A DNA stretch of 64,000 bases from Sphingomonas crocodyli. GTDB taxonomy: Bacteria; Pseudomonadota; Alphaproteobacteria; Sphingomonadales; Sphingomonadaceae. This document shows, piece after piece, positions 1 to 8,802 of this stretch (positions within the stretch are counted from its first letter, which is position 1; every line of letters starts with the position of its first letter). The DNA lies in the NCBI RefSeq assembly GCF_004005865.1, contig NZ_SACN01000002.1, positions 248,001 through 312,000 on the forward strand, read 5' to 3'. The notes beneath the pieces were generated by a model, which was given only the letters and a program-made list of their open reading frames with translations, was not told the origin of the DNA and ran no database searches. A program made the position numbers and the translations under genes.

Positions 1-1568
1 AACGCGTCATCGACGGCGTCTCGCTCCATGTCGGCGCGGGTGAGATCGTCGGGCTGGTCGGCGAATCCGGATCGGGCAAGTCGGTCACGGCGATGTCGCT
101 GCTGCGGCTGCTGCCCCGATTGAAGACGCGCTACGGCGCGGGATCGAAGATCAGCGTGCTCGGCCACGACGTCCTCGCGCTCGACGACGCCAAACTGCGC
201 GACATGCGCGGATCGAACCTGTCGATCATCTTTCAGGAGCCGATGACCGCGCTCAATCCGGTCGTCCGCATCGAACGGCAGATGTGCGAAGTGATCCGCC
301 GCCACCGCGACGTCACGCCCGAAGCGGCGCGCGATATAGCGTTCAAGCTGCTTGCCGACACGCACATCGCCGATCCCGAACGCGCGCTGCGCGCCTTCCC
401 GCACGAATTGTCGGGCGGCATGCGTCAGCGTGTGATGATCGCGATGGCCTTTTCGTGCGATCCGTCGCTGATCATTGCCGACGAAGCGACCACCGCGCTC
501 GACGTGACCGTGCAGGCGCAGATCCTGTCGCTGCTGACCGAACGCGCGCGCGAAACGGGCACGGCGGTGCTGATGATTAGCCACGATCTCGCCGTGATCA
601 ACCAGACCTGCGACCGCGTCTATGTGATGTATAAGGGCGCGATCGTGGAGGAAGGCGCGACCGCCAAGGTCATCGCCGCGCCTGATCATCCCTATACGCG
701 CGCGCTGCTCAACGCCTTGCCCGGCCGCTGCGCCCCGCGCACCCGCCTCGCCACTGTGGCGGCGGCGATGATGGAGGGTGGGCCGGTTGCCGCCTCGCTG
801 CCGCCCGCCGAACGCAGCCTCGATCCGGCCGCGCCGCCGGTGCTTCAGGTCGATCGCCTGTCGGTCCGCTATCCGCGCCGCTTCGACATGCTCGGCCAGG
901 TCGTCGAAACGCACACTGCGGTCGATGATGTGTCGTTCCGGATCTCGCCGGGCGAAACGCTCAGCCTCGTCGGCGAATCCGGGTGCGGCAAATCCTCGCT
1001 GCTCAACGCTTTGGTCGGGCTGGTCGCGCATGAAGGCGATGTCCGCTGCGATCGGCAGGATATGCAGCTGGTCTTTCAGGATCCGCAAAGCTCGCTCGAT
1101 CCGCGCTGGCCGGTGTGGCGCATCGTCACCGAACCGCTGGCGGCGCGCCGCCGCGTGAGCCGGGCGGAACGGCGCGATGTCGCGGCCGAACTGTTCGCCA
1201 AGGTCGGGCTCGACGCATCGGCCATCGATCGGCTGCCGCACGAATTTTCGGGCGGCCAGCGGCAACGTATCGCGGTCGGCCGCGCGCTGTCGGTCCGGCC
1301 CAAGCTCCTCCTCCTCGACGAACCGACCTCGGCGCTCGATGTCTCGGTCCAGGCGCAGGTGCTCAACCTGCTGATGGACCTGCAGGATCGCGAAGGGCTC
1401 GCTTACCTGTTCGTCTCGCACGATCTGGGCGTCGTCCGCCACATCTCCGATCGGATCGCGATCATGAAGGCGGGCTGCATCGTCGAAAGCGGTGATGCAG
1501 CGGCGGTGCTTGCCGACCCCAGCCACGCTTACACCCGAACCCTGCTGTCGGCCGTGCCGCAGCTCTAA
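1..1568 (+). CDS. Peptide/oligopeptide-type ABC transporter, fused double ATPase (5' end missing)
   Basis: This is an ATP-hydrolysing subunit of a dipeptide/oligopeptide/nickel-type ABC importer in which the DppD-like and DppF-like ATPases are fused in one chain. The reading frame is already open at base 3, so the true start lies before the window. Visible residues 20-27 are the first Walker A (GESGSGKS), LSGGM at about 136 is the first signature, and ADE at about 159 the first Walker B. The second half repeats this with GESGCGKS at 324-331 and FSGGQRQR further on. HPYTRALL-like oligopeptide C-terminal motifs follow each ATPase. It probably imports a substrate for the amidohydrolase and racemase-family genes just downstream (21-base gap); permease and binding protein are presumably upstream. 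The substrate is not predictable. Confidence 0.93.
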   Translation, partial: RVIDGVSLHVGAGEIVGLVGESGSGKSVTAMSLLRLLPRLKTRYGAGSKISVLGHDVLALDDAKLRDMRGSNLSIIFQEPMTALNPVVRIERQMCEVIRRHRDVTPEAARDIAFKLLADTHIADPERALRAFPHELSGGMRQRVMIAMAFSCDPSLIIADEATTALDVTVQAQILSLLTERARETGTAVLMISHDLAVINQTCDRVYVMYKGAIVEEGATAKVIAAPDHPYTRALLNALPGRCAPRTRLATVAAAMMEGGPVAASLPPAERSLDPAAPPVLQVDRLSVRYPRRFDMLGQVVETHTAVDDVSFRISPGETLSLVGESGCGKSSLLNALVGLVAHEGDVRCDRQDMQLVFQDPQSSLDPRWPVWRIVTEPLAARRRVSRAERRDVAAELFAKVGLDASAIDRLPHEFSGGQRQRIAVGRALSVRPKLLLLDEPTSALDVSVQAQVLNLLMDLQDREGLAYLFVSHDLGVVRHISDRIAIMKAGCIVESGDAAAVLADPSHAYTRTLLSAVPQL

Positions 1569-1589
1569 TCTTGCCGAAAGGACAGGCCC

Positions 1590-2633
1590 GTGACGATCAA
1601 GCCCTGGCGCGCCCATTGCATTCAGACGCTCAACTATGTCGTCAACGACGTTTCCACGCGCGAAGATGCGCAGGCGATCGTGCAGAAAAGCCTCGATCGC
1701 TGGGAAAAACTGATCGCGTCGACGGTCGGTCGATCGCAGGGCGGTATGCGCAACCTCGTCCTCTTTCCCGAATTCGCGCTGACCGGCTTCCCCATTCAGG
1801 AAACCGCCGCCGAATGGATCGAAAAGGCGTGCATCCAGATCCCTGGGCCGGAAACCGAACGGCTGCAGAAGATGGCGCAGCAGTACGGCATCTTCATCGG
1901 TGCCAACGCCTATGAATATGATCCGCAGTGGCCGGGCCGCTATTTCAACTGCTGCTTCCTTATCGATCCGTCGGGCGACGTGATCCTGAAGTATAAGCGC
2001 GTGAACACGGTCCATTCGCCGTCGCCGCACGACTTCATGGATCGCTATTTCGATCATTACGGGATCGAAGGCGCCTTCCCGGTGGTGAAGACCGAACTGG
2101 GCAATATCGGCATGTTTCCGTGCGGCGAGATCATGTATCCGGAGGCCGCGCGCGTCCTGCTGATGCGCGGCGCCGAAGTGATCCTGCATCCGACCAGCGA
2201 TCATGGCGTCGGCGACTTCATCGGTTGGGAACAGTGCAAGCGCGCGCGCGCGGCCGAGAATATGGTCTATCTGGTCTCGACCAATTCGGGCGGGATGATG
2301 GGGTCGCCCGCCGGCGGCAACATCATGGGGAATTCCAAGATCATCGATTATAACGGGCTGGTCCTGTCGAACACGGGCGGTCCGGGCGAAAGCAACCGCG
2401 CCAGCGCGATCATCGATGTGCAGACGCTGCGCATGGTCCGTCAGGAACTGGGGCCGCTCAACCGCATCGCCCGCCAGCGCACCGAAATGTACATGCGCGT
2501 CTTCAACGAGGCGAGCTTCTATCCGCCCAACAGCTTCGTCGATAAGCCGATGGGATCGAAGGCCGAGGTCAACGGCATCCAGCGCGCGACGATGGACCGG
2601 CTGGCCGCGAAGGGGATCATCCCCCTGCCATGA
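1590..2633 (+). CDS. Nitrilase-superfamily carbon-nitrogen hydrolase (amidase-like)
   Basis: A 347-residue cytosolic C-N hydrolase that should hydrolyse an amide, N-carbamoyl group or nitrile. The family's Glu-Lys-Cys triad is visible as Glu61 (in FPEFALTGF), Lys136 (in KYKRVN) and Cys178 (in MFPCGEIMYPE). The start is GTG, with an AAAGGA Shine-Dalgarno about nine bases upstream. The C-terminal extension after residue 290 (YPPNSF region) is typical of the aliphatic amidase/carbamoylase side of the family more than of plant-type nitrilases, but that is a soft impression. The stop overlaps the next start as ATGA, so the two are translationally coupled. The substrate is unknown; the neighbours suggest a nitrogenous ring-cleavage product. 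Confidence 0.88.
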   Translation: MTIKPWRAHCIQTLNYVVNDVSTREDAQAIVQKSLDRWEKLIASTVGRSQGGMRNLVLFPEFALTGFPIQETAAEWIEKACIQIPGPETERLQKMAQQYGIFIGANAYEYDPQWPGRYFNCCFLIDPSGDVILKYKRVNTVHSPSPHDFMDRYFDHYGIEGAFPVVKTELGNIGMFPCGEIMYPEAARVLLMRGAEVILHPTSDHGVGDFIGWEQCKRARAAENMVYLVSTNSGGMMGSPAGGNIMGNSKIIDYNGLVLSNTGGPGESNRASAIIDVQTLRMVRQELGPLNRIARQRTEMYMRVFNEASFYPPNSFVDKPMGSKAEVNGIQRATMDRLAAKGIIPLP

Positions 2634-3385
2634 ACCCAGTCCGCGAATATGGCGCGGCCGGGCGGGTCGGCATCGCCGTCCCGCAGGCCAATCCGGTCGT
2701 CGAACCCGAAATGGGCGCGCTGATGCCGGCCGGCGTCAGCGTGATCGCCAGCCGGCTGACGAGCGCGGAGGAGGATCAGCGCACCCGCTTCACGGCCTAT
2801 TTCGAGCAGCTGGGCGAGACGCTGAAAAGCTATGATACGCTCCGGCTCGACGCACTCGGCTTCGCCTGCACCGCCTCCTCCTATCTGGTGGGCGCGGCGC
2901 GCGAGGAGGAGCTAGCGGCCGAGCTGTCGGCGCATGTCGGCTATCCGATCGTCACCGGCGCGCAGGCGATCCTCGCGGCCTTCGCGCGGCTCGACATCCG
3001 CCGTGTCGTCGTGATCGCGCCCTATCCGCAATTCGTGCTCGATGCGGGCGGCGATTATTTCCGCGCGGCGGGGATCGAGATCCTCGCCAAGCACCGCGTC
3101 GCCACGCGGACCAGCGACACGCGCACCATCTACGAACTCACCGGCGACGATGCGATCGCGGCGGCGGAATCGATCGATCTGACGGGCGCCGATGCGTTGC
3201 TGTTCACCGGCACCGGCATGCCCAGCCTGCGCGCGATCGACACGCTTGGCGCGCGCACCGGCATTCCCATCCTGTCGACCAATCTGTGTCTCGCCTGGGC
3301 GCTCGCCACCCGGATCGGCGCGGACATGGCCGATGGACCCCACCCCCTGTTCAACGGATGGCAGGACAGGATCGCGAGGCTGTGA
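2630..3385 (+). CDS. Maleate isomerase / Asp-Glu racemase-family protein, one cysteine only
   Basis: A 251-residue member of the Asp/Glu racemase superfamily, closest in layout to maleate cis-trans isomerase and arylmalonate decarboxylase (N-terminal RVGIAVPQANPVVEPE, then a FACTASSYLVG active-site loop). Family members with isomerase activity use two cysteines. Here the first is present (Cys80), but the place of the second (the TGTGMPSL segment near 193-198) has no cysteine. The enzyme may therefore be a one-cysteine decarboxylase-like or altered isomerase. It is coupled by ATGA to the nitrilase gene and followed after two bases by the alcohol dehydrogenase. A second, more divergent paralogue lies at 5546. 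Confidence 0.8.
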   Translation: MNPVREYGAAGRVGIAVPQANPVVEPEMGALMPAGVSVIASRLTSAEEDQRTRFTAYFEQLGETLKSYDTLRLDALGFACTASSYLVGAAREEELAAELSAHVGYPIVTGAQAILAAFARLDIRRVVVIAPYPQFVLDAGGDYFRAAGIEILAKHRVATRTSDTRTIYELTGDDAIAAAESIDLTGADALLFTGTGMPSLRAIDTLGARTGIPILSTNLCLAWALATRIGADMADGPHPLFNGWQDRIARL

Positions 3386-3387
3386 CC

Positions 3388-4491
3388 ATGAATATCGAAG
3401 CCTATCTCTTCCACGGCCCCGGCCAGCCCCTGTCGCTCGAAACGATCGAGATTTGCGATCCCGCGCCCGGCGAACTGCTCGTGAAGCTGGTGGGCACCGG
3501 CATCTGCCACACCGACGTGTCGATGACGGCGGGGCGCCGCGATTGGGGGGCACCCACGGTGCTCGGCCACGAAGGCGCCGGCCATGTCGTCGCGATCGGC
3601 GAAGGGGTAGAGGATTTCGCGGTCGGCGACGCGGTCGTCCTCTCCTTCCGCTCGTGCGGCGAATGCCCGGTCTGCGACAGCGGCCATCCGGGTTATTGCG
3701 ACGAGATCAGCGACCTCAACTTCTCCGGCAAGCGCCGCGACGGCACGACGCCACTCAGCCGCGACGGCAAGCCGGTGATGGGCCAGTTCTTCGGCCAGTC
3801 GAGTTTCGCCACTCACTCGATCGTCCATGCGAGCGCGGCGGTGAAGGTCGATCCGTCGCTCCCGCTCGAACTGCTCGGCCCGCTCGCTTGCGGGATCCAG
3901 ACGGGCGCGGGCGCGGTGATCAACGTGCTTAAGCCCGACGCGGGCAAGGCGTTCGCCTTGTTCGGTGCGGGGTCGGTCGGCCTGTCGGGGCTGATGGCGG
4001 CGAAGATGCTCGGTTGCGATCCGATCATCGCGGTCGATGTCATGCCCGAACGGCGCGAGGCGGCTTTGCGCTTCGGCGCGACCCACGCGATCGATCCGTT
4101 GGCGGAAGATCCGGTCGCGGCGATCAAGGCGATCACCGGCGGCCGTGGTGCCGCCTACAGCTTCGATGCCACGTCGAAGTCGGCGGTGCTGGCGCAGGCC
4201 TTCCTGTGTCTCGATAGCTTCGGCCGCTGCGCCTATGTCGGCGCGCACGAAACGCCCGACGTCGCGCTCAATTCGCACCGCTTCATGCGTGGCTGCACGT
4301 TGCACGGCGTGATGGAGGGGGATAGCCGCCCGCGCGACTTCATTCCCGAACTGATCGGATATTGGCAGGCGGGCCGCTTGCCTTTTGACCAGATGGTCAG
4401 TTTTTATCCCTTCTCGGAGCTTGACCGCGCGGTCGCGGACATGAACTCTGGTCGCGCCGTGAAGCCGATCCTAAGGTTCGACGCGGCATAG
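3388..4491 (+). CDS. Zinc-dependent alcohol dehydrogenase (MDR family, aryl-alcohol type)
   Basis: A 367-residue medium-chain dehydrogenase that should interconvert an alcohol and an aldehyde or ketone with NAD(H). Catalytic zinc ligands are Cys40 (GICHTD) and His61-Glu62 (GHEGAGH). The structural zinc loop has Cys90, 93, 96 and 104. A Rossmann GAGSVGLSG motif follows near residue 190. The open frame runs upstream of this point, but the ATG at 3388, two bases after the previous stop, gives the usual family N-terminus and is preferred. The size and zinc loop resemble benzyl/aryl-alcohol dehydrogenases, so an aromatic or heteroaromatic alcohol is plausible. It ends the first transcription unit before the LysR gene. 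Confidence 0.9.
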   Translation: MNIEAYLFHGPGQPLSLETIEICDPAPGELLVKLVGTGICHTDVSMTAGRRDWGAPTVLGHEGAGHVVAIGEGVEDFAVGDAVVLSFRSCGECPVCDSGHPGYCDEISDLNFSGKRRDGTTPLSRDGKPVMGQFFGQSSFATHSIVHASAAVKVDPSLPLELLGPLACGIQTGAGAVINVLKPDAGKAFALFGAGSVGLSGLMAAKMLGCDPIIAVDVMPERREAALRFGATHAIDPLAEDPVAAIKAITGGRGAAYSFDATSKSAVLAQAFLCLDSFGRCAYVGAHETPDVALNSHRFMRGCTLHGVMEGDSRPRDFIPELIGYWQAGRLPFDQMVSFYPFSELDRAVADMNSGRAVKPILRFDAA

Positions 4492-4533
4492 ACATTTTTT
4501 CAGCCGTGGGGGCGGCCAGGACGGATACGCCAT

Positions 4534-5442
4534 ATGGAGATGCGGCAGCTCAAATATTTCGTTGAGATATCGCAGCGCGGGTCGTTTTCGCGCGCTGCCA
4601 AGAGCCTCGCCATCGCCCAGCCGGCGCTCAGCCGCCAGATTCGCCTGCTCGAAGAAAGCCTCGGCGCGCCGCTCCTCTATCGCAATGGTCGTGGCGTGAT
4701 GATGACGGCAGCGGGCGAAATCTTCCTCGCTTATGCCCGCGACGTCCTCGAAAAGGTCGAACGCGCCGAACGCGACATCGCCGCGCTGCGCGGTACGCCG
4801 CGTGGGGAGGTGATCCTGGGCCTGCCGCCGTCGGTCAGCGCGGTGTTGCTGCGCCGGATCATCGTCGCCCTGTCCGAACGCTTCCCCCTGATCCGCCTGC
4901 GCGTGCAGGAGGGGTTCAGCGGCAACGTCGCCGAATGGCTGCTGGCCGGCAAGGTCGACCTTGCGATCATCTACGAACATCACCGCCCGCAAAGCGCGCA
5001 GGCCGAACGCCTGCTGGTGGAGGAACTGCCGCTGGTGCACAGCCCGTCGCTGGTCCTGCCGCCGGTCCTCACCTCGGTCGATCTGGGCGCGATCCCGCTG
5101 GTCCTGCCCGCGCGCCCGCACGGCCTGCGCATGGTGGTGGAAAAACGCGTCGCCGAACATGGCGGCTCGCTCGACGTCCGTTTCGAAATGGACTCGCTGC
5201 TGATCATGAAGGAGCTCGCGATCGAAGGCGTCGCCGCGACGATCCTGCCGGTCGGCGCCGTCACCCGCGAAGTGCAGGAGGGGCGGCTTGCCATCACCCC
5301 AATCGTGTCGCCCAAGATCACCCGCGTCATGGCGCTCGCTACCGCCAGTAGCCGTCCGCTCGAAAACACGCATCGCGCCGTGATCCGCGTGATCCGCGAG
5401 GTCGCCGGATCGCCGCAGGGCGAAGCGCCCGCCGCCACATGA
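4534..5442 (+). CDS. LysR-family transcriptional regulator
   Basis: A 302-residue LysR regulator. Residues 1-60 form the winged helix-turn-helix (MRQLKYFVEI, then SFSRAAKSLAIAQPALSRQ), and residues about 90-295 form the effector-binding domain. The order of SFSRAA and QPALSRQIRLLEE is close to the Nac/Cbl-like branch. It lies between the alcohol dehydrogenase and the second racemase-family gene, all in one direction, rather than divergent from its target as many LysR genes are. A T-N11-A palindrome 20 bases after its stop (5462-5476) is a good candidate for its site, so it probably controls the 5546 operon. The inducer is unknown. Confidence 0.95.
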   Translation: MEMRQLKYFVEISQRGSFSRAAKSLAIAQPALSRQIRLLEESLGAPLLYRNGRGVMMTAAGEIFLAYARDVLEKVERAERDIAALRGTPRGEVILGLPPSVSAVLLRRIIVALSERFPLIRLRVQEGFSGNVAEWLLAGKVDLAIIYEHHRPQSAQAERLLVEELPLVHSPSLVLPPVLTSVDLGAIPLVLPARPHGLRMVVEKRVAEHGGSLDVRFEMDSLLIMKELAIEGVAATILPVGAVTREVQEGRLAITPIVSPKITRVMALATASSRPLENTHRAVIRVIREVAGSPQGEAPAAT

Positions 5443-5476
5443 TGCCCCATAACGGGGCAGCATTGCTGGTAGCAAT
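5443..5476. promoter_or_regulatory. Small hairpin followed by candidate LysR box
   Basis: Directly after the lysR stop is a short stem TGCCCC/GGGGCA (5443-5459) with a five-base loop and no T-run, possibly a weak terminator. Next comes ATTGC-TGGTA-GCAAT at 5462-5476, a perfect 5-bp inverted repeat with the LysR T-N11-A layout. It sits 70 bases before the GTG start at 5546. No clear -10 or -35 was found. Assignment to the neighbouring LysR protein is inference from position. Confidence 0.45.
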
Positions 5477-5545
5477 TCTCTCTGCTTTTCGGGCGCTGCC
5501 CGGCCCCGGATAACGGCGGCATATTCGGAAAAACGGGGGACTTTG

Positions 5546-6289
5546 GTGACGGATACGCTTGGCTATCGCAAGCTCATCGGGCTGGTCGTCCCGTCGACCA
5601 ACACATCGGTTCAGCCCGAATGCGAACGGCTCCGCCCCGCCGGCGTCACCAACCATATTGCCCGCGTCACGATCCCCGAACGGCCGCTGACGTCGGATCA
5701 GGCCTATGACGAACATTTGCAGGCGATGCGCGACGGCATCTCGCCCGCCATCGCGCAGGTGATGACATGCGGCCCCGATCATATCGTGATGGGCGTCGCG
5801 ATCGAGGCGTTCTGGGGCGGCGTCGCGCAGGCCGATCGGTTTCAGGCGATGCTGGCCGAACAGGCGGGCGTCGGTGTCTCGATGGGATCGACCGCCGCGG
5901 TTGCGGGGCTGAAGGCCTTCGGTGCGAAGCGGATCGCGGTCCTCACGCCGCACCAGCCCAAGGGCGATGCGGTGGTGCAGGCCTATCTGGAGGAGGCCGG
6001 TTTCGACATCGCCCGACTGAAGGGCCTCAAATGCGCCTCGCCCCGGCTGATCGCGCATGTCACGCCGTCGGAGATTCGCCAGGCGCTCAAGGAACTCGAC
6101 GGCGACGATATTGACGCGATCCTGCAGGTCGGCACCAATCTGGCGTCGATCCAGGTGATGGCGGAGGCCGAACGCTGGCTTGAAAAGCCGGTGCTGGCGA
6201 TGAACGCCGTCACCTATTGGGATGCGCTGCGCCGTGTGGGGATCGAGGATCGGATCGCCGGCTGCGGTCGCATCCTCGAGGAGTTCTGA
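5546..6289 (+). CDS. Divergent maleate isomerase / Asp-Glu racemase-family protein lacking both cysteines
   Basis: A 247-residue protein with the maleate-isomerase-like fold signature (KLIGLVVPSTNTSVQPECE at the N-terminus; VSMGSTAAVAGLKAFGAKRIAVLTP in the middle). The loop that carries the first catalytic cysteine in the family reads MGVAIEAFWGG, and the second reads LQVGTNLASIQ, so neither has a cysteine. It therefore cannot use the usual two-thiol chemistry. It may be a decarboxylase, a hydrolase or a binding protein on the same fold. The GTG at 5546 is chosen because GGGGGA lies five bases upstream; a TTG one codon earlier is also open. It heads an operon with the FAD monooxygenase (2-base gap) and methyltransferase. 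Confidence 0.75.
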   Translation: MTDTLGYRKLIGLVVPSTNTSVQPECERLRPAGVTNHIARVTIPERPLTSDQAYDEHLQAMRDGISPAIAQVMTCGPDHIVMGVAIEAFWGGVAQADRFQAMLAEQAGVGVSMGSTAAVAGLKAFGAKRIAVLTPHQPKGDAVVQAYLEEAGFDIARLKGLKCASPRLIAHVTPSEIRQALKELDGDDIDAILQVGTNLASIQVMAEAERWLEKPVLAMNAVTYWDALRRVGIEDRIAGCGRILEEF

Positions 6290-6291
6290 CG

Positions 6292-7485
6292 ATGGCCGCA
6301 GCGCCCGTCATCATCGTCGGCGCGGGGCCTTCGGGGCTGACCGCCGCCTTCTTCCTCGTCCGCGCCGGCGTGCCGGTGCTGATGCTCGAACGCGGCGACC
6401 GCATCTATGACGATCCCCGCGCCGCGACGATCCATCCGCCGACGCTGGAAATGTTCGCCGACAGCGGGATCACCGCCAAGATCCTCGAAAAGGGCATCGT
6501 CGCGCGCTACTGGCAGTTTCGCGGGTTGAAGGAGGGGCAGGTCGCGCTGTTCGACCTCGATCTGCTCAGCGATACGACCGGCTTTCCCTATCGCGTCCAG
6601 TGCGAGCAGCATCGCCTGTCGCGCATCCTCTACGCCGAACTCGAAAAGTCGCCCGACTTCGAAATCCGCTGGAGCACGCCCGCCGACGCGGTGACGCAGG
6701 ACGCCGACGGCGTGACGGTGACGGCGGGTGCGGAGAGCTTCCGCGCATCCTATGTGATCGGCGCCGATGGCGGGCGCAGCGTCGTCCGCAAATCGCAGGA
6801 GATCGGGTTCGAAGGCTTCACCTATCCCGAACGCTTCCTCGTCATCACGACGACGCACGATTTCGAGCCGGAAGGCTTTTCGTACAGCAACTACCTGTCC
6901 GATCCCGATCGCTGGGCAGCGATTTTCAAGGTGCCGGGGGATCGGCCCGCCGGCCTGTGGCGCGTCACCTCGCCGACGACGCCCGACGAGCGCGAGGAAG
7001 ACCTGCTCGATTTCGCGCAGGCCGAAGAACGCCTGCAAAAGCTGCTGCCCAAGGAGGGCGGCTATGAGATCGTCCACACCAATCTCTACGCCGTGCACCA
7101 GCGCGTCGCCGAAACCTTCCGCAAGGGGCGGGTGCTGCTGATCGGCGATGCCGCGCATGTGAACAATCCGCTGGGCGGCATGGGCATGAACTTCGGCATC
7201 CACGACGCGGTGTCGGTCTCGGCCAAGCTGGCGGCGGTGATCAAGGGCGAGGCGAACGATGCCTTGCTCGACCTGTTCGATCGGCAGCGCCGCCACGCCG
7301 CGCAGGCCTTTCTTCAGTTCCAGACGATCCAGAACAAGCAGGTTCTGGAGGAAAAGGATCCGGTCCAGCGGGGCAAGCGGCTCGACGATATGCGCGCCGC
7401 CGCCACCGATCCGGTGCGCGCCCATGCGCACATGATGAAGACGTCGATGATCGAAGGGGTCCGGGTGGTCGCGGCCATCGAATAA
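6292..7485 (+). CDS. FAD-dependent aromatic-type monooxygenase
   Basis: A 397-residue class A flavoprotein monooxygenase that should hydroxylate a substrate using NAD(P)H and oxygen. The dinucleotide-binding GAGPSG motif is at residues 10-15. The DG motif appears as GADGGRS near 160, and the second FAD motif as IGDAAHVNNPLGGMGMN near 285. This pattern is shared with phenol, 3-hydroxyphenylpropionate and related hydroxylases. The ATG at 6292 follows the previous stop by two bases; the longer open frame upstream is a chance extension. No thioredoxin-like C-terminal domain is present, so it is shorter than phenol 2-monooxygenases. The substrate is not predictable from sequence alone. Confidence 0.9.
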   Translation: MAAAPVIIVGAGPSGLTAAFFLVRAGVPVLMLERGDRIYDDPRAATIHPPTLEMFADSGITAKILEKGIVARYWQFRGLKEGQVALFDLDLLSDTTGFPYRVQCEQHRLSRILYAELEKSPDFEIRWSTPADAVTQDADGVTVTAGAESFRASYVIGADGGRSVVRKSQEIGFEGFTYPERFLVITTTHDFEPEGFSYSNYLSDPDRWAAIFKVPGDRPAGLWRVTSPTTPDEREEDLLDFAQAEERLQKLLPKEGGYEIVHTNLYAVHQRVAETFRKGRVLLIGDAAHVNNPLGGMGMNFGIHDAVSVSAKLAAVIKGEANDALLDLFDRQRRHAAQAFLQFQTIQNKQVLEEKDPVQRGKRLDDMRAAATDPVRAHAHMMKTSMIEGVRVVAAIE

Positions 7486-7500
7486 AGCGGGGAGGGGCGC

Positions 7501-8802
7501 ATGGCGATGTCAGTGGATCGTGGCGTGAACGGCCGGCTCAAGCGCCTCCCCGAACTCGATCTCGAAAGCTATCACGACTTCCTGACCGGCTTTCGCGCGT
7601 GGTTGTTCCGCGATCTGGGCGGCGCCACCCGCGCGCGGGCCGATGCGCTGGCCGCGCGGGAGACGGCGGGGGGCGGCAATCTGTCCTTCGCGCGGGCGCG
7701 CGATCTGTTCGGCGGCGATCCGATGATCGCGGTCTCGCACCGCATCTGGGTGTCGTCGCAGCTGATGGCGCATCACAGCCTGCTCGACGGGTTTCGTCGG
7801 CATGGCGACGATGTCGATGCGTGGTTCGCGGCGGCGGAGGCTTCGGATTGCGGATCGATCGCGCTCGATCCTAATCTCGTCATTCCCGATTATGCTCGGC
7901 ACGAAATCCATATTCAGCCGGGGGGCTATGTCGGCGAACCGCTGGCGGGCCATGTCTATCACTATGGCACGAACAGCTTCTATCTGGGGCTGAACGATCA
8001 GGACCAGGTCTATCTGGAACGCGCCAAAGTGATCGCGCGGCCCGAAGACGGGCGGCTCGATCGGATCGTCGATCTGGGCTGCGGCATCGGCCAATATCCG
8101 ATCGCGCTCAAGGAAGCCTTTCCCGATGCCGAGGTCTGGGGGATCGAGGTCGGCGCACCGCTTGTGCGCTATACGCATGCCCGCGCGGTGCAGCTGGGCG
8201 TGCCGATCCACGTTGCACAGCGCCTGGCCGAACGCACCGGCTTCGACGACGCATCGTTCGACGTCGTCACCGCGCACATCCTGTTCCACGAGGTCAATGA
8301 TCAGGCGGCGCACGATATCGTGCGCGAGGCGTGGCGCATCCTGCGGCCTGGCGGCGTCTTCGACATCACCGAGTTCGATATGGACCGCAGCTTCACCCCC
8401 TATGAGGAATATGCCGCTTGGGCGGACCATTTCTACAATGGCGAGCCGTGGGAAGGGGATTTCTACAATCGCCCCTTCCTCGACTGGATCCGCCAGGCGG
8501 GGTTCGAACTCACGATCGCCGATGCGCCGATGACGCGCGGCGGCCTGAAGAAATATATCGCCCGCAAACCCATGCAGGATCGATTGGATGGACGAACTTC
8601 CAAAGGCCATTGCGGCGCATCCCGAAAGCTACGCCTTTCTCGAAAACGGCGTGCTCGACAATCTGGTCGGCACGATGATCGAATTGTCCGCGCAGGTCTG
8701 GACGCTCAAGCGCCGCATGCATGTGGCCGAAAGCCTGCTGGCGGCGAAGGGCCTCGCCTCGGCGGCGGAGATCGAGGCGTTCGTGCCGTCGGCGGAGGAT
8801 GA
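7501..8802 (+). CDS. Class I SAM-dependent methyltransferase with an aberrant C-terminal extension
   Basis: A SAM-binding methyltransferase. The motif I glycine-rich loop VDLGCGIGQ is at residues 190-198, followed by the acidic strand WGIEVGAP and a motif IV-like VVTAHILFHEV. The N-terminal 180 residues form a separate domain of unknown role. A GGGGAGGGG ribosome site precedes the ATG. The convincing protein ends near residue 362 (base 8587). The remaining 71 codons run in the wrong phase over the next gene (8588-8914) and have the arginine-rich look of a shadow frame. The natural stop seems to have been lost, or there is a frameshift or sequencing error near 8575-8590. The acceptor substrate is unknown. 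Confidence 0.8.
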   Translation: MAMSVDRGVNGRLKRLPELDLESYHDFLTGFRAWLFRDLGGATRARADALAARETAGGGNLSFARARDLFGGDPMIAVSHRIWVSSQLMAHHSLLDGFRRHGDDVDAWFAAAEASDCGSIALDPNLVIPDYARHEIHIQPGGYVGEPLAGHVYHYGTNSFYLGLNDQDQVYLERAKVIARPEDGRLDRIVDLGCGIGQYPIALKEAFPDAEVWGIEVGAPLVRYTHARAVQLGVPIHVAQRLAERTGFDDASFDVVTAHILFHEVNDQAAHDIVREAWRILRPGGVFDITEFDMDRSFTPYEEYAAWADHFYNGEPWEGDFYNRPFLDWIRQAGFELTIADAPMTRGGLKKYIARKPMQDRLDGRTSKGHCGASRKLRLSRKRRARQSGRHDDRIVRAGLDAQAPHACGRKPAGGEGPRLGGGDRGVRAVGGG

